In this document: one piece after another, positions 8,023 through 13,239 of the stretch
How the letters are laid out: every line of letters starts with the position of its first letter
Position numbering within the stretch: position 1 is the stretch's first letter
NCBI GenBank assembly: GCA_946886875.1
Contig: CAMPJN010000061.1
Span: forward strand, 1 to 13,871
DNA length: 13,871 nucleotides
Direction of reading: 5' to 3'
From: an uncultured Pseudomonas sp.
GTDB lineage: Bacteria > Pseudomonadota > Gammaproteobacteria > Pseudomonadales > Pseudomonadaceae
Made by a program: the position numbers and the translations under genes
The notes under the pieces: generated by a model
Database searches by the model: none
Told to the model about the DNA's origin: nothing
The model's input: only the letters and a program-made list of their open reading frames with translations

Positions 8023-8331
8023 TCAGGCGCTTTTTTCCTTGAATGCCTCAAGCTGACCAAAGCCGGTTTCCGAGGTCGGCGATGGGGTCTGCTCACAGGT
8101 GCCTTTGGGCACCAGGGTCCATGCATCGCCTTGGTAATCGGTTTTCGACGTACCCGCACAAGAGGTGCCGGCGCCTGCCTGGCAGTCGTTCTTGCCTTTG
8201 AGGGCTACACCGAAGCACTTCTCTTGCTTAGCGGCCTGCTCGGCTGCTTGTGCGGTAATTGGCGTGGCGGCAATGGTGAGTGCGGCGCTCAGAGCCAGGG
8301 CCAGAGATGCTGCGGTTGTTGCTGTTTTCAT
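8023..8331 (-). CDS. bufA: DUF2282 bufferin-type precursor peptide
   Basis: The 102-residue product has an N-terminal Sec signal peptide (hydrophobic stretch about 8-23, likely cleavage after AQA near 28-29). The mature peptide of about 73 residues carries four cysteines, C39 (EKCFG), C50 (KNDC), C58 (GTSCAG) and C79 (KGTCE), plus DYQGDAW between the last two. This is the pattern of DUF2282, the bufferin BufA1 class. As I recall from work on Caulobacter, the two central cysteines become thiooxazoles, the outer two form a disulfide, and the exported peptide buffers copper in the periplasm. Here those would be C50/C58 and C39/C79. AAGGA about nine bases upstream supports the ATG at 8331. It is the first gene of the operon, with bufB following after 31 bases. 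Family and operon role are confident; the modification is inferred by homology. Confidence 0.9.
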   Translation of the reverse strand: MKTATTAASLALALSAALTIAATPITAQAAEQAAKQEKCFGVALKGKNDCQAGAGTSCAGTSKTDYQGDAWTLVPKGTCEQTPSPTSETGFGQLEAFKEKSA

Positions 8332-8404
8332 CGGTCAATTCCTTCAGACGGTGCCAATGGCAGTGGATTGCGGCGAGGTGCCAGTTATCAGCCTTGCACC
8401 CAGT

Positions 8405-8438
8405 AGAGAGAGTCAGCGGCAACTTGTTACAGCTGCGC
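8405..8438 (-). promoter_or_regulatory. Candidate ECF-type promoter upstream of bufA
   Basis: Reading toward bufA, GCGCAGCTGTAACA (8425-8438) contains GTAACA, followed 16 bases later by CTCT (8405-8408). The -35-like GTAAC resembles the element I recall for the Caulobacter SigF promoter that drives bufferin genes (GTAACC, 16 bases, CGAA); the -10 part does not match that. The same 14-mer stands upstream of the gene at 8487-8903. The implied leader before the bufA ATG would be about 70 bases. No cognate ECF/anti-sigma pair is near. Confidence 0.35.
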
Positions 8439-8486
8439 TGCAATTCAGCGTCGTCGGCAGCTGCCGCTGTAGCGTCACCACGCTGG

Positions 8487-8903
8487 CTACTGCTGGGCGC
8501 CTGCGTTCGGGGCCCGCCTACCGAGATACAAGGCCAGCAGTGAAAGTAGAAACACCAGGCTGAAGGCAAACGCGCCGAGGTTGAGACCGAACAGCAGCTT
8601 CTCGCTGCCGTCCGACAGCACCATCGAACCGCCGTAACCATCGCGCACCAGATAGGCGAACAGAAAACCCCCGGTCACCAGCATCGCCAGGATGCTCGGC
8701 AACTTGATGTCATTGCGCACCCAGACCAGCCACAGCGAGAGCAAGGCCAGGGCGGAGTTGGTTGTCAGTTGCCACACTTCATGCAATCGGGCATGGGCTT
8801 CCCAGCTCGGGTTGAACACATGGCTAGGATTGATTTCCAGCAGCGGTACACCCAGGCCATAGAGCAGGGCGCCCAGGGTGATAAGCAGTTTGGCCAGTAG
8901 CAT
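8487..8903 (-). CDS. Small four-helix membrane protein of unknown function
   Basis: The 138-residue protein has four hydrophobic segments at about 2-24, 47-62, 68-87 and 105-128. Between the first two lies a polar loop with HVFNPSWEAHARLH (H28, H37, H41). It is reminiscent of small DoxX-like or DUF6640-type proteins that share an HxFNPxWxxHAxxH segment, but I would not name it firmly. The ATG at 8903 has GGAG eight bases upstream; the open frame reaching to 8954 has no ribosome site. It lies between the bufferin operon (same strand, 155 bases downstream) and the divergent tetR-arsM pair. It shares a 14-bp upstream motif with bufA, and a palindromic operator candidate lies between it and tetR. 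It could therefore belong to either regulon. The three histidines might bind a metal; this is speculation. Confidence 0.8.
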   Translation of the reverse strand: MLLAKLLITLGALLYGLGVPLLEINPSHVFNPSWEAHARLHEVWQLTTNSALALLSLWLVWVRNDIKLPSILAMLVTGGFLFAYLVRDGYGGSMVLSDGSEKLLFGLNLGAFAFSLVFLLSLLALYLGRRAPNAGAQQ

Positions 8904-9043
8904 CTTGACGTCTCCGTTGATTGGGGGATGGCCGGCGCGTCTTGGGGAAGCCACCGACCGTTCTTTACAGCGCTCCGCACTCGGCGAGTCGTCCCATGGA
9001 GAAGGACGATGACCACTCGATTCAAGGGAGGAAAAGATATTTT

Positions 9044-9057
9044 GGACCGGTCGGTCC
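9044..9057. promoter_or_regulatory. Probable TetR-family operator palindrome
   Basis: GGACCG (9044-9049) and CGGTCC (9052-9057) form a perfect inverted repeat around GT. The size and the GACC/GGTC core resemble operators of NemR-like TetR regulators (TAGACC...GGTCTA, from memory). It lies in the divergent region between the membrane-protein gene and tetR. A second copy of the right half, TCGGTCCATA (9160-9169), matches TCGGTCCGTA (9051-9060) at nine of ten positions and directly abuts the proposed tetR start. Confidence 0.6.
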
Positions 9058-9098
9058 GTATGTCAACCCGGATTTCTGCGAGCTATGTCGGGGGACTC

Positions 9099-9132
9099 TG
9101 AGGCTGGCAAAGAGGTCGTGTTACAGCTGCGC
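9099..9132 (-). promoter_or_regulatory. Second copy of the 14-bp GTAACA motif
   Basis: TGTTACAGCTGCGC at 9119-9132 is identical to 8425-8438. On the minus strand it reads GCGCAGCTGTAACA toward the membrane-protein gene, with CTCA (9099-9102) 16 bases after GTAACA, paralleling CTCT at the bufA copy. If it is a promoter, the leader before the ATG at 8903 would be near 190 bases and would contain the palindromic operator. Confidence 0.3.
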
Positions 9133-9169
9133 AGGCCCGCGCTGTGAATTAAATAATGATCGGTCCATA

Positions 9170-9763
9170 ATGCGCGGCATGAACCGCGGACGCCCCAGAA
9201 ACTTCGACCCCGACCTGGTCCTGGAAAATGCCATGCAGCTTTTCTGGAGCCAGGGCTATGAAGCCACCAGCCTGCAGGATCTGCTGATCGCCACCGGGCT
9301 GTCGAAGAGCAGCCTGTACGAGAGTTTCGGCAACAAGCAGAGCCTGTTCGAGGCTGCGTTCACCCGTTATTTCGACAACCGTGCCAAGCACATGCATGCG
9401 CGTCTGGAACAGGCCGAGTCGCCGCTGGGCTTCGTTCGCGAATGCCTGCTGTCGGTGCTCGAGGATGCGCGGCGGAACACCCCGCGTGGCTGCATGTTGG
9501 TTAACGTGGCCAACGAATTCTCCACCGCCGACCCTGCCGTACAGCCCCTGATCAAGCAGGCCACCGACCATCTTCATCAGGTGTTCGAACGCGCCTTCGA
9601 GCTGGCCCAGGCCCGCGGTGAGTTATCGGATCGGCAATCCCCCGCTGCCTTGGCGCTATACATGCATTGCGCCATGAGCGGTTTGCGCATTCAGACCAAG
9701 TCCGCCATCGCCGAGAAAGATCTGCTGACCGTCATCGAGCTGGTGATGGCGAGCTTGCGCTAG
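9170..9763 (+). CDS. TetR-family transcriptional regulator
   Basis: The 197-residue repressor-type protein has an N-terminal helix-turn-helix domain (about 6-65: RGRPRNFDPDLVLENAMQLF... SKSSLYESFGNKQSLFEAAF) and a C-terminal ligand/dimer domain. C108 lies in RGCMLVN, the position where NemR of E. coli has its redox-sensing cysteine within GCLTV; C92 and C167 are further cysteines. The GC motif is common in this TetR branch, so it suggests but does not prove thiol or metalloid sensing. ATG 9170 and ATG 9179 are both possible starts (197 or 194 residues), neither with a good ribosome site. A GGTCC half-site sits right at the start, consistent with autoregulation. arsM follows after 45 bases on the same strand, probably in one transcript. 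Use of TetR rather than ArsR next to arsM is unusual. Confidence 0.9.
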   Translation: MRGMNRGRPRNFDPDLVLENAMQLFWSQGYEATSLQDLLIATGLSKSSLYESFGNKQSLFEAAFTRYFDNRAKHMHARLEQAESPLGFVRECLLSVLEDARRNTPRGCMLVNVANEFSTADPAVQPLIKQATDHLHQVFERAFELAQARGELSDRQSPAALALYMHCAMSGLRIQTKSAIAEKDLLTVIELVMASLR

Positions 9764-9808
9764 CTTTTTTGCTGGGCCGGCGACGTACTTAATCAACAGA
9801 GGTTAGCC

Positions 9809-10849
9809 ATGCACGAATCGGTTCAGAACTACTACGGCAAAGTATTGCAGAACTCCTCCGACCTGAAGACCAGCGCCTGCTGCGATGTCTCCAGCATGCC
9901 GGGTTGGCTCAAACCATTGCTGGCCAATGTGCACCCGGAGGTCAGTGCTCGTTATTACGGTTGCGGTCTGGTCGCGCCGGCGCTGCTGGAAGGCTGTCGG
10001 GTGCTGGACCTGGGCAGCGGTTCCGGGCGTGACTGCTATGTGCTGGCGCAGTTGGTCGGCGCCCAGGGTTCGGTATTGGGGGTGGATATGACCGCCGAGC
10101 AGTTGGCGGTGGCCAATGCTCACCTGGACCACCACGCCGAACGTTTCGGCTATGCCAACGTGGAGTTCCGTCACGGCTATATCGAGGATCTGGCGGCGCT
10201 GGGCCTGGCCGACGCCAGTTTCGATGTGATCGTCTCCAACTGCGTGATCAACCTGTCTCCGGACAAGGACAGCGTGCTGCGCGAGGCCTACCGCTTGCTC
10301 AAGCCGGGTGGTGAGTTGTATTTCTCCGATGTCTACGCCGACCGCCGCCTGGCCGAGCAGCTGCGCCAGGACGAGGTGTTGTACGGCGAATGCCTGGGCG
10401 GTGCGCTGTATTGGAACGATTTCGAAAACCTGGCGCGGCGCCACGGTTTCAGCGATCCGCGTCTGGTCGAGGACAAGCCAATCGAGATTACCGACCCGGT
10501 CCTGGCCGACAAGCTCGGTGACGCGCGGTTTTTCTCCGCCACTTATCGGCTGTTCAAGTTGGAGGATTTGGAGCCGGCCTGCGAGGATTACGGCCAGGCG
10601 GTGATCTACCAGGGCAGCATCCCCGGCGCGACCACGGCCATGGTATTGGACAAGCACCATCGCATTGAAACCGGGCGGGTGTTCCCGGTGTGCGGCAATA
10701 CCTGGCGCATGCTCAAAGACAGCCGTTTCGCCGCGCACTTCCAGTTCATCGGCGACTTCAGTCGTCACTTTGGCCTGTTCGAGGGCTGCGGTGGTGGCCT
10801 GCCGTTCGACCAGCAGGGCGCAGCAATATCGGCGGGCAGCTGCTGCTAA
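9809..10849 (+). CDS. arsM: ArsM-type arsenite S-adenosylmethionine methyltransferase
   Basis: This 346-residue cytoplasmic enzyme would transfer methyl groups from S-adenosylmethionine to As(III), giving methylated and finally volatile arsenicals. The N-terminus VQNYYGKVLQ... LKTSACC is typical of ArsM. SAM motif I is VLDLGSGSGRD (65-75). The family cysteines are present: C24/C25 in TSACCD, C145 in SNCVINLSPDK and C194 in GECLGGALY; the latter two match the As(III)-binding cysteines C174 and C224 of the algal enzyme. Further cysteines include C295 and a terminal CC pair (345-346), which might help bind arsenite. AGAGG about eight bases upstream supports the ATG. Length fits bacterial ArsM. 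It sits 45 bases after tetR, without ArsR, ArsB or ArsC in the window. An activity on another metalloid is possible, but the cysteine set argues for arsenic. Confidence 0.87.
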   Translation: MHESVQNYYGKVLQNSSDLKTSACCDVSSMPGWLKPLLANVHPEVSARYYGCGLVAPALLEGCRVLDLGSGSGRDCYVLAQLVGAQGSVLGVDMTAEQLAVANAHLDHHAERFGYANVEFRHGYIEDLAALGLADASFDVIVSNCVINLSPDKDSVLREAYRLLKPGGELYFSDVYADRRLAEQLRQDEVLYGECLGGALYWNDFENLARRHGFSDPRLVEDKPIEITDPVLADKLGDARFFSATYRLFKLEDLEPACEDYGQAVIYQGSIPGATTAMVLDKHHRIETGRVFPVCGNTWRMLKDSRFAAHFQFIGDFSRHFGLFEGCGGGLPFDQQGAAISAGSCC

Positions 10850-10930
10850 TAGCTGCTCGAGAATCGCTGTTTATCGGCAGGTAGCAGGTAATTGTCAGCT
10901 GTCTCGGTTAGCTGTTGTGCGGATAGCGAG

Positions 10931-10953
10931 GGAGCCAGCCAAGGACCGGCTCC
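10931..10953. repeat. REP-like hairpin downstream of arsM
   Basis: GGAGCC (10931-10936) pairs with GGCTCC (10948-10953), and the flank reads GGCTCCTACAGCGC. On the minus strand this is TGTAGGAGCCGG..., the familiar form of Pseudomonas REP palindromes. It is a single copy here, 82 bases after the arsM stop, where it could stabilise the 3' end of the tetR-arsM transcript. No other terminator is obvious in 10850-11042. Confidence 0.6.
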
Positions 10954-11042
10954 TACAGCGCATTGTTGTATGCAATATTTCAAAGGCGCATAGCCATTGA
11001 ATGGCCCGCTAAATCAATCAGGCAATTGCAAGGCATGCGCTC

Positions 11043-11267
11043 TCAATTCCCGGCCTCGTCGGCTTTGGCTTTCAAGTCCTTTTCGATTTTCTCGAGTTCT
11101 TTTTCGAATGCTTGGTCTAGAAGATTGGCTTTCTTACGCCAGGGCTTGCGTTCTGGATCCGGTTGAGCGGCGTAGGTAATGACTTCCCCGCCGTATACAT
11201 CCTTGTAACGCTGCGCCTGGCGCTCGAGTTCGGCGCGCAGTTCGTCTTTCGTCACGTGGTTATCCAT
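11043..11267 (-). CDS. Small charged hypothetical protein (74 aa)
   Basis: The 74-residue product begins [20 protein letters not shown] and is highly charged and largely helical. A possible coiled coil lies at about 48-70 ([20 protein letters not shown]), and a PERKPWRKK patch is in the middle. There is no signal peptide or membrane segment. I do not recognise a family, though it reads like a conserved small Pseudomonas protein. AAGAAAAG upstream of the ATG at 11267 is a weak ribosome site. It is convergent with arsM, with 193 bases between the stops. The amino acid composition and the lack of a competing frame support coding; function is unknown. Confidence 0.65.
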   Translation of the reverse strand: MDNHVTKDELRAELERQAQRYKDVYGGEVITYAAQPDPERKPWRKKANLLDQAFEKELEKIEKDLKAKADEAGN

Positions 11268-11357
11268 GGTCTTTTCTTTATTGTGGCGACAAGCCAGGCC
11301 GAGGGCCTTACCGCGTCAGTCGCCTATTTGTTGGCTGTCAGCCTGTTTGAGGGTGTT

Positions 11358-11395
11358 CAGGAGGAATAAAGATGGGTGAAATCTTATCTTTATAA
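11358..11395 (+). other. Strong Shine-Dalgarno with a seven-codon frame inside a hairpin
   Basis: AGGAGG (11359-11364) stands seven bases before ATG 11372, which opens a frame of only seven codons (MGEILSL, stop 11393-11395). ATAAAGAT (11366-11373) pairs perfectly with ATCTTTAT (11386-11393), and AAGAT can alternatively pair with ATCTT at 11381-11385. Either fold buries the start codon. It could be a leader peptide, a small regulatory RNA element, or the leftover start of a lost gene. Confidence 0.3.
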
Positions 11396-11467
11396 ATCAA
11401 TGACTTAGTATTATTAAGCGGTTGATTGAAAAGTCTTGAACACAACAGGTGGCAGGTAATTATGGCC

Positions 11468-11506
11468 GGTGTTACTTAAATGTCTATAGCTTTTCTAAGT
11501 AACGCC
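11468..11506. repeat. 11-bp inverted repeat with 17-base loop
   Basis: GGTGTTACTTA (11468-11478) pairs with TAAGTAACGCC (11496-11506) with a single G-T wobble. There is no run of T after it, so it is not a standard terminator. It could be an RNA hairpin, a protein-binding palindrome or the end of a decayed element. Confidence 0.5.
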
Positions 11507-11580
11507 ATTCATGACCTCTATGACCGCGCCATGAATATTCTGTTCAATACCCTGCCGTAACGTGATTATTCCGTGCGCAT

Positions 11581-11796
11581 TCAACTCGGTTGGTAGTGCA
11601 GATTGAAATCCAGTCGAACGCTTTGTCCCTGTTGCAACAACTGCAGACCCGGATGCCCTGGTAGATGCTGAGCATTGACCGGGTGGCGCTGGAAATAGAG
11701 GAAGTTATGCTGCGGCGATAATGGAAGAGCATCGGTCGCACCCTGGTAGGCGAAGCGCTGTCGCGTTTGCAGGCCTCCGCGCTGCTGAAAAACTCG
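11581..11796 (-). pseudogene. Probable C-terminal remnant of a gene
   Basis: On the minus strand a coherent open frame of 71 codons ends at TGA 11581-11583, with segments such as RFAYQGATDALPLSPQHNFL and PGLQLLQQGQSVRLDFNLHY. It is preceded in frame by a TGA at 11797-11799 and has no start or ribosome site. The spacing of HPVNAQHLPG, PGLQLL and GQS is reminiscent of the C-terminus of aldose 1-epimerase-like proteins, but this is weak. In the same frame upstream of the stop there is another short sensible stretch (about 11800-11905). It lies downstream of the EamA gene on the same strand, so the original gene may have been its neighbour. It could also be chance in GC-rich DNA. Confidence 0.3.
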
Positions 11797-11947
11797 TCAG
11801 GGTATTGGCACCTCCGTCCTGGGTACGCCGAACCCCGGCGGCTTTCGTATCGACCCGGCGAGCATAGATTCCGATGCCGCCCGCGCCGCCATGTGCCTGG
11901 GGCAGACCATGAGACCGCGCGGCGCAAGCCCAGCACGAGTGAGTGGA

Positions 11948-12859
11948 TCACCTGGGGCGGCGATAGGTCAGCAGCACTATACCGCTGACCACGATCAGAC
12001 CGCCGACAATCTGCAAGCCGTTGAGCAACTGGCCGAGGATCAGCCAACCGAACACCAGCCCGGCGACCGGTTCGATATTCATCACCGGCGCATTGCGCGC
12101 GATATCCAGCCGCGTGACCAGAATGAACAGCGCGGAAAACGCCACGCCATAGAGCAGCACCAGGCAGCCGAGGGCGATCCAGCCGGCCTCGGCATTCGGC
12201 GGGTTCATCGCACCCGGAAGCAAGCCGCCGGCACCGGCCAGTGCCGAGGCGGCGAACACCACCAGCAAGGTCAGCATGCTGCGCACCCTACCGGGCATGC
12301 CGCTGAGTTTTTGATCGGTGATCCACAGAGCGCAGGCGAAGACCGCGGCGCCAGTCAGGCCGAACAACACGCCTTCGACCCAGCGCGCATCCAGCGCCTG
12401 TTGCCCGGCCAACTGCGTCGGCACGTCCAGCGCCAGCAGCAGGCCGATCAGAATCATCGCCATCAACAGCGCGACTCGCCTTGTCGGCCGCGGCCCGCCG
12501 AGGGCCCAGGTCAGCAGGGCGAGCAGAATGGGCGCGAGGTTGACCACCAGCAGCGCCAGGGCAACCGGAATTCGCGCCACCGCCGAGTAGATGCAGAAGC
12601 TTTGTATGGCGATCAGCAGGCCGAGCAGTAACTGCCAGCCCCAGGTCTGCGCCGGCATGCGCAGCGAGTCGCCGCGCCACAGCACCAGTGCGGCCAGCGC
12701 CAGGGCGGTGACGCCGGCGCGGCAGAGCATCGCCAGCAGCAGGCCGGTGTCGTGGTCGAAGGCGATCCGCGCGGCGATATGGTTGGCGGCAAAGGAGCAG
12801 GCCAGGGCCGCCAGGATCAGCACGGCGATATGCCGGGGGAACAGCGCGGGAGCGGACAT
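11948..12859 (-). CDS. EamA/DMT-family permease
   Basis: The 303-residue inner-membrane protein has about ten hydrophobic segments arranged as two EamA repeats: the first about 10-145, with FAANHIAARIAFDHDTGLLL and the SAVARIPVALALLVVNLAPI segment, the second about 165-298, ending in IEPVAGLVFGWLILGQ and GGLIVVSGIVLL. DMT exporters of this type move small metabolites such as amino acids, amines or nucleosides; the substrate cannot be deduced. Length is normal. GAGGAAG about 11 bases before the ATG at 12859 supports the start. It stands alone on the minus strand, diverging from the sigma-factor gene at 13240 with 380 bases between them and followed by decayed sequence. Confidence 0.92.
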   Translation of the reverse strand: MSAPALFPRHIAVLILAALACSFAANHIAARIAFDHDTGLLLAMLCRAGVTALALAALVLWRGDSLRMPAQTWGWQLLLGLLIAIQSFCIYSAVARIPVALALLVVNLAPILLALLTWALGGPRPTRRVALLMAMILIGLLLALDVPTQLAGQQALDARWVEGVLFGLTGAAVFACALWITDQKLSGMPGRVRSMLTLLVVFAASALAGAGGLLPGAMNPPNAEAGWIALGCLVLLYGVAFSALFILVTRLDIARNAPVMNIEPVAGLVFGWLILGQLLNGLQIVGGLIVVSGIVLLTYRRPR

Positions 12860-13239
12860 GGGAATGGCTACTTCCTCAAGAACTATGACAGCAGGCGCCT
12901 GGGTGGCGAGAGCTGTGGAAAGGCTACAGCAGCGCGTTCGACAGCCACAACGAATTGCTCTGGGTCTCGCTTCTTCGGCCGTTTGACCAGCCCATGGCTG
13001 TTACTGCGTTGCACCTTGTCTTAGCTGCCTCGCCGGCAGTTTGCTATTGCTCCTACGTGATGGGCGTACCGCGCTGTTTCGTCGCCTGCCGCGGCGGCGG
13101 GCGAACTGCGTTGGGAAATCCCGGTCTGCAGAGTTCGGGTTGGCCGCGCAGGCTGCGAGCAGCTAGGATCTTTGCTTCGCGGTTCTGGCCGGGGTGCCCA
13201 TGCAGGTGACCCGCCGCACCCGCCGACGGGAAGGACACC
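12860..13239. other. 380-bp spacer with decayed sequence
   Basis: No intact gene is visible between the divergent EamA and sigma-factor genes. On the plus strand, a frame reading GYFLKNYDSRRLGG (from about 12871) and, after a frameshift near 12918, GYSSAFDSHNELLWVSLLRP (from about 12919) reads like a broken coding remnant, but I cannot assign it. A shrunken copy of the 1418-1559 repeat follows at 12996-13040. GGGAAGG at 13228-13234 is the ribosome site of the sigma-factor gene. I see no convincing promoter. Confidence 0.4.
12996..13040 (+). repeat. Collapsed relative of the 1418-1559 palindromic repeat
   Basis: The order GGCTGTT, CTGCGTTGC, CCTTGTCTnnGCTGCCTCGCC is the reverse complement of the outer arms of the repeat at 1418-1559, with the central hairpin missing. 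The segment 13014-13034 matches the reverse complement of 1438-1458 at 19 of 21 bases. CTGCGTTGC (13004-13012) matches 1531-1539 exactly, and GGCTGTT (12996-13002) matches the terminal repeat. It looks like an internally deleted or related shorter element. Confidence 0.6.

Larger units (their letters stand above)
11268..11947. other. 680-bp region without an intact gene
   Basis: The left half (11300-11560) is distinctly AT-richer than its neighbours and contains two hairpins (11366-11393 and 11468-11506) and a strong ribosome site with only a seven-codon frame behind it (11372-11395). The right half is GC-rich and carries what looks like the remnant of a minus-strand gene (11581-11796). Open frames here on either strand lack starts with ribosome sites. 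The abrupt change in composition suggests a junction or decayed insertion. Confidence 0.5.

Noticed and set aside
5810..8331. Methanobactin operon
   Set aside because: The enzyme family is shared with MbnB, but the precursor is a Sec-exported DUF2282 peptide and the partner is DUF2063, with no MbnT or MbnP gene, so the bufferin type fits.
9803..10768. 321-codon minus-strand frame opposite arsM
   Set aside because: Fully antisense to a gene with clear SAM and cysteine motifs; no domain recognisable.
11544..12047. 167-codon minus-strand frame spanning the gap into EamA
   Set aside because: Ser/Arg-rich, no start signal and it overlaps the EamA gene in another frame; the neighbouring frame at 11581-11796 reads more like protein.
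11891..12631. 246-codon plus-strand frame opposite the EamA permease
   Set aside because: Gln/Arg/His-rich shadow of a membrane protein read backwards.
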